This document shows, piece after piece, positions 8,798 through 17,567 of a DNA stretch of 64,000 nucleotides. Source of the DNA: Bdellovibrionales bacterium GWA2_49_15 (lineage in GTDB: Bacteria; Bdellovibrionota; Bacteriovoracia; Bacteriovoracales; Bacteriovoracaceae). Each line of letters begins with the position of its first letter. Positions within the stretch are counted from its first letter, which is position 1. The notes beneath the pieces are model-generated. The model was given only the letters and a program-made list of their open reading frames with translations, did no database searches and was not told the origin of the DNA. Where the stretch lies: the NCBI GenBank assembly GCA_001769855.1, contig MEPP01000011.1, forward strand, positions 1-64,000, given 5' to 3'. A program made the position numbers and the translations under genes.

Positions 8798-8888
8798 TTA
8801 ACTTTCAGTGTAAACCAACCTCATCAATCTCAACGAAAATCTTCAAGCGTGGCCTTGATCGGAGAACCGAGTAGCATCGCAGTATACT

Positions 8889-8923
8889 GTTCCGACTTCT
8901 AAAGCGGAACACATTGTTCCGAC
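8889..8923. repeat. Short inverted and direct repeats of GTTCCGAC
   Basis: GTTCCG at 8889-8894 and CGGAAC at 8905-8910 form a 6-bp dyad, and GTTCCGAC recurs directly at 8916-8923. They lie about 80-110 bases upstream of a small secreted-protein gene and could be an operator or a weak hairpin. No function can be assigned. Confidence 0.3.
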
Positions 8924-9001
8924 ATTGCGTAAAAGTCATTGCCACCCATCGACAAGCTGATTAAGTTCTCCGCATAAAAGCAACATTGATGGAGGTTTCC
9001 C

Positions 9002-9439
9002 ATGAAAACAAAAATCTTACTCGCGCTCACGACACTCGCGATGTCACACACCGTTACCGCCGGGGATATTGGCTCATGCTCAATTGATTGTGAGAATTCG
9101 GCCAACGAGGCTTGCAAGTATGAAAACAATGATATCGTCGACATCCTCTGCTACTCTGCGGCCTTCTGGGGTTGTATGGCCGGCTGTACACAGGAGAGCA
9201 AAAGTCTCGGAAGCGACATCATTCCGCCTCATCGTAATTTATTAAAATACACAAAATGTAGTGATGCCGAAGTGATTCCCGCCTGTAGTGCGATCGGTAC
9301 CAGATCAGAAGGCTGGTACTTAAATGGCCGCCTCATGACGAGAGAAACTGGTGTGCCTGCGTGGGATATGTGCCAAGAAAAGAACATCTACTGCCAATAT
9401 GTGGGAACACCGCTCGAAGGCTGGTATATTTACGAGTAG
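9002..9439 (+). CDS. Small Cys-rich secreted protein
   Basis: The 145-residue product starts at ATG 9002 behind GGAGG and has a signal peptide (MKTKILLALTTLAMSHTVTA). The mature part holds ten Cys in motifs such as CSIDCENSANEACKYE and CMAGCTQ, implying several disulfides after export. Two related turns, SEGWYLNGR and LEGWYIYE, suggest a short internal repeat. It stands alone on the plus strand. I recognise no family. Confidence 0.75.
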   Translation: MKTKILLALTTLAMSHTVTAGDIGSCSIDCENSANEACKYENNDIVDILCYSAAFWGCMAGCTQESKSLGSDIIPPHRNLLKYTKCSDAEVIPACSAIGTRSEGWYLNGRLMTRETGVPAWDMCQEKNIYCQYVGTPLEGWYIYE

Positions 9440-9475
9440 GTGGTATTGAACGGCAAGATTTGGCAGCAGGTTATT

Positions 9476-9502
9476 GGCAATAAGATTTTAAATCCTGGTG
9501 CA
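9476..9502. repeat. 27-bp dyad repeat, copy 1
   Basis: The element has the form (T/G)GCA-N4-GATTT-T-AAATC-N4-TGCA, with a perfectly symmetric core. It shares 26 consecutive bases with a second copy at 13932-13958, while the flanks outside differ. This copy lies just past the small secreted-protein gene. Confidence 0.8.
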
Positions 9503-9785
9503 ATTCAACCCGCGCAGAAATTTTTGGTCGGCCTGCCATTTCAAATCCAAGATATTTTTGGAAAAATCAAAAGCCAAGAAAGCGGCAGCTCTTGAAGCTG
9601 TCCGATCACCGACCAGGCCTATCCGCTCATTGCAAACCATCCTCGGACATTGGCACGATCTCGTGGTTCTGCAAGAGCACTTTTGAAAAAATAAACAGGT
9701 GAATTCAGATCTTATCACACAATTTAAAAAGGTAAGGCCAACGATCAAGCCGGCCCTGCAATTCGCTTTAAGACAATTGTGTTGA
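9498..9785 (+). pseudogene. Decayed fragment resembling a CHAD-domain C-terminus
   Basis: The frame reads PIRSLQTILGHWHDLVVLQE, which resembles the LQxxLGxxHDLxVL core of CHAD domains (helical, polyphosphate-associated, often metal-binding). An in-frame TGA at 9684 follows, and the same frame then continues as QFKKVRPTIKPALQFALRQL to a stop at 9783. No start codon with a ribosome-binding site is visible and the upstream residues do not fit the family. I interpret it as the remnant of a CHAD gene; the similarity is short and could be coincidental. Confidence 0.35.
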
Positions 9786-9803
9786 GGTGCCTGTTGAGGT
9801 GCC
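9780..9803. repeat. Tandem 12-bp duplication
   Basis: TGTTGAGGTGCC is repeated twice head to tail, overlapping the stop of the decayed CHAD-like frame. It is probably a replication-slippage product. Bases 9804-9905 contain nothing else recognisable. Confidence 0.6.
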
Positions 9804-9905
9804 AGGCTTCTTTTCGTTAACTACGTGGGGCAACAATATGGCTTGGCACCGCGAGAAGGCCCGATAGGGACCCAAGAGCGTTTTTCCAGTGATTTTATTT
9901 TTCAA

Positions 9906-12900
9906 CTATTCCGAGGTGAACGAATAGCGGGCCATGTAATCGGAATTACCATTGGAGCAAACCACTCTAACCGCCACGGTATTGCCGGCAACGGCGGAGA
10001 TAGCGCTGAACTTAATGCCCAACTCCACTGTGCTTGAGCCATTTGAACTTATCTGGCGATTGCTATTATCGAGCGCGCTCCAGCTCCAGTCTGCACCAGT
10101 GCCGGTATATTGATAGAGGGTCGTGCCTTGAAGCATGTACTCCGCCCCATAGGTGGATGAATCGTAACCGCTATTCTGATTATTATCTTCATCAATAAAA
10201 ACAAAAAAATCATTATCTATAGTGGCTTTGATACTTCCTTGAACCAGCAGATAAACCCAGGTGCTGTCATTGGTGATGTTCAACGTTTCGAAGTTGCTGG
10301 AGCATAGGGAGTCTGAGGAGGAATCCAGTAAATAACCTTTGGATGTTTTCCAAGATGCTTCCACCGTTCCGTCGACCGTGGGCGTTCGCTGTCCGCCAGT
10401 GTAGCTGGCAAAGCTATAGTCTAACTTAGAGGCGCGTGGAATGGGCTCATGGTACATCTGACTGGTATCCAGTCCGTATTGATCCACGCCGGCCTTGGAA
10501 ATTAAAAGCGATAAAGCGCCGGGGCGCCCGAGCTTGTCTCGATCAAGGGCCAGAATCGTCGTCTTCTTATCGGCCGGTTGCCAGCTTTCAACTGTCCCAA
10601 GACCATTCCAATTCCATCCGGGGGCGGTGTTTTGATAGAGCGAGCCCGACTGGAGCATGAAATCCGCGCCTACTCCCTTGTAGACATAACCATTAGTAAG
10701 ATTGCCGTCCGTATCGATGAAAATAAAAAAGTCATTATTAATGGTGAGGGCATTTTGCGTGGTGAGATGAATAAACAGATACCGGTCGCTGGTGGCAAGT
10801 TTGACATCATTGAAAAGTGCCGCCGTATTGGGAGCGGGGATATCGGCGGCAGGGTTGTAGTGGCCGCTATAATTTGGTACCAGGGTGGCCCAGAGTAGAT
10901 CCTCACCGGGCATTTCAATATTGTGAAAAGCGGCGGTGGGAGGGGGCTGGGGCGTTGCAGGCAGGATGACCAGACCTCCGCTCTGATCGGAGTCGAGTTG
11001 CCCATCGCTGCCCTTGGCCCTCACTGCAAAGTAATAGGTTGAACCATTGCTTAAGCCGGTTATGATATGGGAAAAAGGAAAAGACATAAATCCCTTTTGG
11101 GTATTTCCGCCCAAAACATGGTTATAGGAGTCATTGCCAAGATTGGTGTATCCCAAATTCACCGTGGTGGTTCCACTCGTGAGATTGCTGTCTGTGCCAT
11201 AAATAATCTGATAGGTCACCGGTGCCTTGGGTCCAGTCGCCACATCCCAGTATACTGTCACCAGACCATTTCCCGCCTTGGCATACTGTAATCCGGCACG
11301 ATTCATGTAAGGAGCCTGAGAAGCATTTGACTTATGCCAGTATGCCGTGGTGTTGAAACTGGGAGCGGCCACGGCGGGATAGAGTGCTGCCAGGGCATCT
11401 GTGGTAAAGGAATTTATTGTATCGAGATAAATGGTCGAGACATAGTGTGCATAACCGGCCTTTTTGACTTCGGCAAATTCGAGTTTGAAAACATCCCAAT
11501 CATCTTGCAAACTCGCCGGCCCTGAATTTTCGTACCGATCATAGTTAAAGGGTCCGGATAAAAGTTCATGATTTTTGTAATTGGGGCCGGCGGGAGTGGC
11601 ACTACCACCGTTGACGTATCCTAAGGAGAAAACCTTGAATCCATGGCGCTGGGATTCAGCCATGATAAGCGGCATGCTCTGCCATTTGTTTCCATCGGCG
11701 TAAATTTGGTTGGCCAGAGATGTGTTGGAGTTATCAGTATAAAAAGATTCAAATAGCGCACCGTCTAAATATTGGCCGATCTGCAAACCGAAGTGTCCTG
11801 ATAACTCCGGATAGTGAAAAAAGAGTCCGCGATTGGCAATGACCATGGCCGAGGGATAGGCCCCCCGAATGCCTCCACTGCCAAAGTAATTGAGCATGGT
11901 TCCTTTCGTGCACCATTCAAACTGCACAGGATTTCCGGATGCGGCATTGGACCAGCCATTGGGCGAGAGCGTATCCAACACATCCACATAGAATCCATCG
12001 AGATGAAAGCCATTACCGGTAAAGTAAGAATAGATCTCATCAAAACCTGCCACGCCATAAACATTGTTAGGTGTATCATGTTCCGCCAAAGTGGTTTGCC
12101 TATAATCGGCAAACCAGTTGGGATCTCCAGGATTAACAAAAAATCCCCCCCATTGGGCGTTTCGATCGGGGCGATTGGCAGTGATGGGATAGGCGTGAGG
12201 TGGGTTGGCGGTGGCACCGAGATTGGTGAAATTGTCGTAGAGATAATAAGTTTTATACCCAAATCCTTCCTGGAGCCCATCATAGTCTGAGATTGTCGCC
12301 AGGGTCGTCTGATTGCCTGCCGCCGTCGCACCTCGTGGATCACGGGATGGCCCCGAGGTGGCACCGGCACCGTCTTTAAATTTGTAATGGGCACTTCCAG
12401 GATTGGCGGCCGGAATGGCAAGCGCCTCAACATCCGTAAGTAGCTTGGTGCGCGGGTCTTCGGTGGCCGCTACGTATCCCAAGATCATAATATCATCAGA
12501 GGCATCGGTGGAGTTGGTGCCTTTTTTAATCGCCTGCAAGTTCTCAAAGGTATGAAAGTAGGTTGGGTCGGGATTCAAATCAATGATCAGCATATTGTAG
12601 CCACCTGCCTTGATGGCCGCGATGGCGGCGGAATCCAAGATGCCGTAGAAGACCAGGTACTTGTCCATCCGGTGAATGCGTGTTTTACGATCAAGAAAAT
12701 CATATCTGGTCACATCTGAAATTTGTCCGTGAGTGGTGGCATCAATCACCGCCTCCATTCTCACCGTGACATTTTCGCGATTTGTGCTGCCCAGATCGGC
12801 AAACATGTTCCAGGCAAAATAATGGGTGACTCCAGTCGGAGAACTGGTGAGATTGGCCATTCCGTCGTGACCTGTGATTATTTTTGGTGTTGCCGTGAGG

Positions 12901-13157
12901 AAAGTGGTGCCGTCCAGGGAATATTGTACTGACAGTGCCAAGGCGCGCGACTGGGCATCGATAATCTGATAACGAATCCATCTGACGTCACTCGTACTTT
13001 CAGCCAGCGTCTGCTTGATGGGACTTTGAGTGATAGTGATCTCGACTCGTGAAATAGGTGAAGCAGGAAGAGACAAGGCCGCGATCGCTGCCTGGACAGA
13101 CTTTTTGCTACAAGCTGAGTGCAGCAGCAGGACCATAACTAACAAAAATTCTTTCAC
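9906..13157 (-). CDS. Large multidomain lipoprotein with TIM-barrel glycosidase-like domain
   Basis: The product has 1083 residues. The first 16 residues are a hydrophobic leader ending LLLHSAC, a somewhat atypical lipobox. About residues 35-150 look like an Ig-type sandwich. From about 165 to 600 the sequence resembles GH114-type and related TIM-barrel glycoside hydrolases: a strand with NMLIIDLNPDP, later GYVAATEDPR, and GFHLDGFYVDVLDTL with the Asp pair expected at the barrel mouth. A fibronectin III-like domain follows (about 640-735). Two copies of a sandwich module close the protein (NNDFFIFIDTDGN and DNDFFVFIDEDNN mark equivalent strands), reminiscent of CBM9/DOMON-like carbohydrate-binding domains. 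A surface or periplasmic glycan-degrading role is inferred. Confidence 0.75.
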   Translation of the reverse strand: MKEFLLVMVLLLHSACSKKSVQAAIAALSLPASPISRVEITITQSPIKQTLAESTSDVRWIRYQIIDAQSRALALSVQYSLDGTTFLTATPKIITGHDGMANLTSSPTGVTHYFAWNMFADLGSTNRENVTVRMEAVIDATTHGQISDVTRYDFLDRKTRIHRMDKYLVFYGILDSAAIAAIKAGGYNMLIIDLNPDPTYFHTFENLQAIKKGTNSTDASDDIMILGYVAATEDPRTKLLTDVEALAIPAANPGSAHYKFKDGAGATSGPSRDPRGATAAGNQTTLATISDYDGLQEGFGYKTYYLYDNFTNLGATANPPHAYPITANRPDRNAQWGGFFVNPGDPNWFADYRQTTLAEHDTPNNVYGVAGFDEIYSYFTGNGFHLDGFYVDVLDTLSPNGWSNAASGNPVQFEWCTKGTMLNYFGSGGIRGAYPSAMVIANRGLFFHYPELSGHFGLQIGQYLDGALFESFYTDNSNTSLANQIYADGNKWQSMPLIMAESQRHGFKVFSLGYVNGGSATPAGPNYKNHELLSGPFNYDRYENSGPASLQDDWDVFKLEFAEVKKAGYAHYVSTIYLDTINSFTTDALAALYPAVAAPSFNTTAYWHKSNASQAPYMNRAGLQYAKAGNGLVTVYWDVATGPKAPVTYQIIYGTDSNLTSGTTTVNLGYTNLGNDSYNHVLGGNTQKGFMSFPFSHIITGLSNGSTYYFAVRAKGSDGQLDSDQSGGLVILPATPQPPPTAAFHNIEMPGEDLLWATLVPNYSGHYNPAADIPAPNTAALFNDVKLATSDRYLFIHLTTQNALTINNDFFIFIDTDGNLTNGYVYKGVGADFMLQSGSLYQNTAPGWNWNGLGTVESWQPADKKTTILALDRDKLGRPGALSLLISKAGVDQYGLDTSQMYHEPIPRASKLDYSFASYTGGQRTPTVDGTVEASWKTSKGYLLDSSSDSLCSSNFETLNITNDSTWVYLLVQGSIKATIDNDFFVFIDEDNNQNSGYDSSTYGAEYMLQGTTLYQYTGTGADWSWSALDNSNRQISSNGSSTVELGIKFSAISAVAGNTVAVRVVCSNGNSDYMARYSFTSE

Positions 13158-13312
13158 GTATTTCTTATCGATCTTTTGGGCAGCAATCTTGAGTGATTGT
13201 CTCTTCTTTGCTGTTCCTAACTCATTGGAATCAAAATACCAAAAGAGTTTTACAACTCAAACAAGGAAGGTCGCCAGAGGGGAAATGTGTGCTCAATTTG
13301 TCCTAACTTTAA

Positions 13313-13665
13313 TTAGCGTCCCGGAACAATTCCTTCATCATCTGGCTGAGCAGGAATGTCTTCCGGACATTTCTCATCAACGCTTACCTCACAGGGAACG
13401 TCGTAGATACATGCCGGTGGAACACCAGATGCAATAATCACGCACATCATCTTTTTCTCAACCTGACTTCCGTCAGCACAACGTTTTTTTTCTGTTCGAT
13501 ATTCAATCCCACCGTGACAAACTTCAGGCGTCTTTCCCGAGTCATCACCGGTCGACAGATTTTTTCTTGGCAATGCATGACACCGCCACTCGCCTTGGCA
13601 TAGGTGATCTGGTTTGGGGTTCCCGTTAAGAGGGCCATAACAATAAAGATACAATACGTTTTCAT
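13313..13665 (-). pseudogene. Frameshifted small secreted Cys-rich protein
   Basis: AGGAG precedes ATG 13665, which starts a signal peptide (MKTYCIFIVMALLTGTPNQI) and continues to GGVMHCQEKICRPVMTRE. That frame then loses protein character, while the next frame gives a convincing C-terminus (KTPEVCHGGIEYRTEKKRC, PPACIYDVPCEVSVDEKC) ending at 13313. The switch would lie near 13540-13560, close to short A runs. Either the gene is frameshifted or there is a sequencing error. The joined product would be about 116 residues with roughly nine Cys. The function is unknown. Confidence 0.55.
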
Positions 13666-13886
13666 TTCGTGTCTCCTTTCTTGCGACCTGACTTCAAGGT
13701 AAATGATCGCCGGCCCTCCGTAAACATTCTGCGCAGGCAAAAAAACCGCAATAAAATGGTGGAGCGAAAGGACACCGGCCTTAAGGCACTGTAGGAATGG
13801 GACCTTGGAGTTCTCAATCTTAATTTTTACCGATTGCTTGCACGAAAAACCTGTAAGAAGATTTAAAAAAATAGAGATTTTGAATT

Positions 13887-13904
13887 GTGCCCAAATGCTT
13901 TTTT
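13887..13904 (-). terminator. Weak stem-loop after the gap, possible terminator
   Basis: CCCAAA and TTTGGG bracket a short loop on the minus strand just downstream of the gene ending at 13927. No uridine run follows, so termination is uncertain. Confidence 0.25.
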
Positions 13905-13926
13905 GGGACCAAGTGCGTCCCTGCGG

Positions 13927-15120
13927 TCATCTGCAATAAGATTTTAAATCCTGGTGCAGCTCAAGCAAGGTATTTTGATTTCGCCGCAACTGCTCTTTCA
14001 TAAAATCTAACTGACCTTGGGCAACTCGGGCCTCACTGTCACTTAAGTGCCCGTCTCCCATGGCCACGCCAACTTCAATGGCGGCCTTGGCAGCACGGAA
14101 GGCCAGCCCGCCCAATGGCCCGGCACCGGTTTCAGCCAACTTTTCTCCCACGCTTTCGGCAAGCCCGCTTTCTACCAAGAAGCTATTGGCTTCCCACAGT
14201 CGATCTCCCATAGTTTTGTTGGCGCTTTGGAGTTGAACGCCAAAATTATGTCCCGCCAGGGTCGCTCCCGTGAGCTTGGATAGCTCTTCGATTTTTTCCG
14301 CGGACTCATCCACGAGCTTCATTTTGACTAACCATTTTTTTATATCTTCTGTTGATGTTCCCTGGGCCCGCATTTGAGTGATGCGGGTCTTGAGAATGGA
14401 ACTTTTCTTCAAGGTAGTCTTGGCCATGCTCAGCGATTCACCTAAGGCCGCTTCAAAAAAGGCCGATCTCGCTTGCTGATTGGCCTCTGCACGGGAGGCC
14501 TTGGCGCTGGCAATCTGCTTTTCAGCTCTGACAATAAAATCTTCCTGGGTTTTCAGACCTCTTTTCATTCGATCGTGCTTGGTTTTCAATTCTGAGCAGT
14601 TGATGATCGGTCGACCACTCGGTTCGTCGGTCTTGAGCAGAATCGGTGCTGATGAATCATCTTTCAGTCGAATCTCGTTTCCTGCCGTCATGTCTTTCAT
14701 CTGGCCGGCCATTTCCTCATGACGTACCGCCAACTCTCGTTCTTCGATTTCCTCCCTGGCACGGCGATCTCGCTCTAGCTGCTGCTGAAGTTGCAACCGG
14801 CGGGCGCGTTCTGCCTTGGCCTTCTCGCCATTCATATCAAGACCTTCCATGAGCTGATCGGCACCCATCTTAATAAGTCCCATTTCAAGTTGCTGTTGAG
14901 GTGTCAGTCCAGCTCCGGCACCACCGGCCTTGCCCCAGTCAGAACCAGGTGTACAACTCATGCCATTCGCATTGGAAGGTGTTCCGCCACAGGAACGACA
15001 CCAGCTGGCATAAGCAGAATACCCGGAGGCACTAAAACTGCTGGAGGGAGGATGGGAGCAATCTGCAGCAACGGTTTTGGCAACAAACAAGAGCAAGAGG
15101 AAACACATTCTAAGTAGCAT
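13927..15120 (-). CDS. Secreted coiled-coil protein of unknown function
   Basis: The start is ATG 15120, behind GGAAGGTG; 29 further upstream codons are open but overlap the preceding gene. The 397-residue product has a signal peptide (MLLRMCFLLLLFVAKTVAA). A Ser/Cys region follows, then a charged helix at about residues 90-150 (ARRLQLQQQLERDRRAREEI), a second helical region (FIVRAEKQIASAKASRAEAN), and a glycine-rich hydrophobic hairpin near residues 335-360 (LAETGAGPLGGLAFRAAKAA). It follows the TPR lipoprotein gene by 4 bases, so the two form an operon. I recognise no family. Confidence 0.7.
   Translation of the reverse strand: MLLRMCFLLLLFVAKTVAADCSHPPSSSFSASGYSAYASWCRSCGGTPSNANGMSCTPGSDWGKAGGAGAGLTPQQQLEMGLIKMGADQLMEGLDMNGEKAKAERARRLQLQQQLERDRRAREEIEERELAVRHEEMAGQMKDMTAGNEIRLKDDSSAPILLKTDEPSGRPIINCSELKTKHDRMKRGLKTQEDFIVRAEKQIASAKASRAEANQQARSAFFEAALGESLSMAKTTLKKSSILKTRITQMRAQGTSTEDIKKWLVKMKLVDESAEKIEELSKLTGATLAGHNFGVQLQSANKTMGDRLWEANSFLVESGLAESVGEKLAETGAGPLGGLAFRAAKAAIEVGVAMGDGHLSDSEARVAQGQLDFMKEQLRRNQNTLLELHQDLKSYCR
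13932..13958. repeat. 27-bp dyad repeat, copy 2
   Basis: This is the second copy of the TGCA-N4-GATTT-T-AAATC-N4-TGCA element. Here it overlaps the last codons (LHQDLKSYC) of the gene ending at 13927. With copy 1 it brackets a 4.4 kb segment carrying the large lipoprotein and the frameshifted Cys-rich gene. Confidence 0.8.
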
Positions 15121-15124
15121 GGTT

Positions 15125-15973
15125 TCACCTTCCGTTCTTGAGTATGGCTTCCAGCGCTCCTTCCCAAGCATAGATTTTATCCTGTGAGGCGCGGGCATCC
15201 GGAGCATCAGGCTCCAAGGCGAGATACTTTTTCATTTCAACAATCGCCTCGGCAAAACGCTTCTGGCCTTCCAAGAGCAGGGCCTTGTTGTAATACCCTG
15301 AGGCCCACCAGGGCGCGATGGCCAGGGCCTTGTCAAAAAGCTCTAGCGCATCGTCATATCTTTTTTCCTTAAAGGCATACTCGGCCTGCACTTTATACCT
15401 GCGCATCTCCTCACTGAATTCACGCTTGGTCTTGCCTGAGCGATAGTCACGAACCACCTGCTCAAAGTTCTCATCCTCGGCCTTTTCCGTGGTCATACTA
15501 TTGCGCTGATAATGAGTCACCAAGGCCGCTAAGGCCTCTGCCACCTCCCTGGCCTGGGCCTCAGAAGTCCAGTACACCAGGCACCAACGCCCTTCGCGGA
15601 TATATCCTAAGGCGCTCGGGCCAGAATCGCCGATACCGTGGCCATAGCCACTTCGGGTAACTGTCGGACGGTTGACCTTAAAGTCAAAGATGCACGATTT
15701 AACTTTGGAAAGTTCCGAGCGCCAATCGGTGTGCGGTTCCCAGAAAGTTTCCAGTCTGTCGGGATACAGTTTGAAATCGAGGAGGACTGTAAGCCCCTGG
15801 CTTGCCCATTTCGACAGGGGAAGGGCATTCTGCAGAATCTTTCTGGCCTGATCGACTGACATGGTCTTGAGCTTTTTCTGCGAATCCGCCAAGGGATCGT
15901 AGATCTTTGGGTAGTTGGTTGCGCAGCCTGTGAACAATACTATCAAAAGAAAATAAATGATTTTATTAGTCAT
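15125..15973 (-). CDS. TPR lipoprotein
   Basis: The 282-residue product begins with a lipoprotein signal (LLIVLFTGC, Cys17). The middle domain (about 40-160) contains two Cys and is unassigned. The C-terminal third carries two TPR units: AEYAFKEKRYDDALELFDKA and YYNKALLLEGQKRFAEAIVE. TPR lipoproteins usually act as scaffolds in envelope complexes. It is translated just ahead of the coiled-coil secreted protein at 13927-15120, suggesting that the two work together in the envelope. Confidence 0.75.
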   Translation of the reverse strand: MTNKIIYFLLIVLFTGCATNYPKIYDPLADSQKKLKTMSVDQARKILQNALPLSKWASQGLTVLLDFKLYPDRLETFWEPHTDWRSELSKVKSCIFDFKVNRPTVTRSGYGHGIGDSGPSALGYIREGRWCLVYWTSEAQAREVAEALAALVTHYQRNSMTTEKAEDENFEQVVRDYRSGKTKREFSEEMRRYKVQAEYAFKEKRYDDALELFDKALAIAPWWASGYYNKALLLEGQKRFAEAIVEMKKYLALEPDAPDARASQDKIYAWEGALEAILKNGR

Positions 15974-16116
15974 GTATCCCCACCATTTTTCGTCGGAATG
16001 TTCTGAAAATTTATTTTATCACTTTCAGGCGGGATTTATAAGATCTCGTGAGAATTTCCTGGCAGGCAGCTCTCGCTTTTTTGTATGAGAAAACAGTGCC
16101 TGAAACTCCTTCTGCT

Positions 16117-17484
16117 CTATCCCTTAACACAGATATGAGGCGATAGCTGAGCAACCTTCAGCGCCAGCCGGGCCTTCTCGGCGGCATCGACAACTTCTCT
16201 GAGATCTTTATAGGCGAGGGGGGCCTCTTCCGCGACACCTCGATAGGAGCCGCTTCGGATCAGAATTCCCTGCTCCCGAAGATCTCTAATTATATCCGGA
16301 CCGTTCCACAATTTTTTGGCTTCAGTGCGACTCATGGCCCTGCCGGCACCATGGCAGGCAGAGCTGAATGAAAGCGCCTCAGCTTCATTGGTACCAACGA
16401 GGACAAATGATCCTACCGCCATATTCCCGCCGATAAACACCGGCTGACCTATGGCCTTGAATCTCTCTGGCAACTCTTCATGCCCGGGGCCATAGGCACG
16501 AGTTGCCCCTTTTCGATGAACAAATAATTTTTTTCGCTTTCCATTCACATCGTGCCACTCGCTTTTACAAGTATTGTGGGAGACGTCGTAGACCAATCTC
16601 AATTCAATATTGGGTATAAGTTCAGTGAAGGCCTCACGGACTAGATGAGTAATAATCTGCCGGTTGGCCAAGGCGCAGTTAATAGCGCCTCTCATGGCAC
16701 CCAGATAACTTTCCCCCAACGTCGAATGAAGCGGAACACAGGCTAGCTCTCGGTCGGGCAGATAAATTTGAAATTGCTTGGCCGCTGTGACCATCGAGCG
16801 CAGGTAGTCGGTCCCGATCTGATGACCGAGACCGCGAGAACCGCAGTGAATACTGATGACGACGTCATTTAACTCAAGACCCATCGCCTCGGCTGCCGGA
16901 CGGTGGAAAATTTCTTTGACCTCCTGGACCTCCAGATAATGATTTCCGGAGCCCAGTGTTCCCATTTCCTCTCTCTGACGATCCTTCGCTTTTTGCGAGA
17001 TCATTTCAGGATTGGCACCGGGCATTTGTCCCCGTTCCTCGGTGTGATCAAGATCGGCCGCCGTCCCGTGTCCGTTATCAACGGCCCACCGGGCACCACC
17101 CATCAGCATATCGTTCATCTCGCGGTCGGAAAGCAAAATCTTACCCCGGCTTCCCGTGCCGGAGGGAATTCTTTTATAAAGAAGGTTGGCCAAGGCCTCC
17201 TTGTAGGGAGTGAGTTCGGAGATTTTTAATTTGGCATGAAGCAAGCGTACACCGCACGAGATATCAAAGCCGACACCACCGGCCGAAATGATGCCGCCTT
17301 GGTCGGGATCAAAGGCCGCGACGCCGCCAATGGGAAAACCATATCCCCAGTGCGCGTCTGGCATGGCATACGCCTTATCAACAATGCCCGGTAACATGGC
17401 GACATGGCATAACTGCTCATAAACCTTTTGATCCATTTTTAAGATGAGCGCTTCGGTGGCATAAATTCGCGCCGCGACCTTCAT
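16117..17484 (-). CDS. rtcB: RNA ligase RtcB (GTP-dependent 3'-phosphate RNA ligase)
   Basis: RtcB joins RNA ends bearing 2',3'-cyclic or 3'-phosphate to 5'-OH ends using GTP and manganese. The 455-residue length is normal. Family signatures are present: MPDAHWGYGFPIGGVAAF, GVGFDISCGVRLL (metal-binding DxxCG), NHYLEVQEV, ISIHCGSRGLGHQIG, the YDVSHNTCK stretch, HRKGATRAYGPG (HRKGAT, GMP region), IGGNMAVGSFVL and the late SACHGAGRAMSR whose His is the guanylylation site in characterised RtcB. It is downstream of archease with an 83-base gap holding a stem-loop, and an intron-like RNA precedes archease. Confidence 0.97.
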   Translation of the reverse strand: MKVAARIYATEALILKMDQKVYEQLCHVAMLPGIVDKAYAMPDAHWGYGFPIGGVAAFDPDQGGIISAGGVGFDISCGVRLLHAKLKISELTPYKEALANLLYKRIPSGTGSRGKILLSDREMNDMLMGGARWAVDNGHGTAADLDHTEERGQMPGANPEMISQKAKDRQREEMGTLGSGNHYLEVQEVKEIFHRPAAEAMGLELNDVVISIHCGSRGLGHQIGTDYLRSMVTAAKQFQIYLPDRELACVPLHSTLGESYLGAMRGAINCALANRQIITHLVREAFTELIPNIELRLVYDVSHNTCKSEWHDVNGKRKKLFVHRKGATRAYGPGHEELPERFKAIGQPVFIGGNMAVGSFVLVGTNEAEALSFSSACHGAGRAMSRTEAKKLWNGPDIIRDLREQGILIRSGSYRGVAEEAPLAYKDLREVVDAAEKARLALKVAQLSPHICVKG

Positions 17485-17502
17485 CTTGCCAAAAGCCTTT
17501 AT

Positions 17503-17519
17503 CTCCCAAATCGTGGGAG
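17503..17519. other. Stem-loop between archease and rtcB
   Basis: CTCCCA and TGGGAG form a 6-bp stem with a 5-base loop, 18 bases ahead of the rtcB start. On the minus-strand transcript the GGGAG arm could be paired away from ribosomes, a possible translational control. On the plus strand the stem is followed by TAATTTTTT, so it could also terminate antisense transcripts. Confidence 0.4.
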
Positions 17520-17567
17520 TAATTTTTTCAAAAAGATTTAAGTCCAGAAAAAACCTACTTTATACAT

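Noticed and set aside
9488-9748. Minus-strand 86-codon frame as a remnant of a paralog of the gene at 13927-15120
   Set aside because: Only the 26-base repeat is strongly shared; the adjoining residues align poorly, so the repeat explains the similarity better than gene duplication.
9476-13958. Chromosome-dimer resolution (dif) site as an explanation for the 27-bp repeat
   Set aside because: The sequence does not match the conserved dif arms, and dif is single-copy, while this element occurs twice in 4.5 kb.
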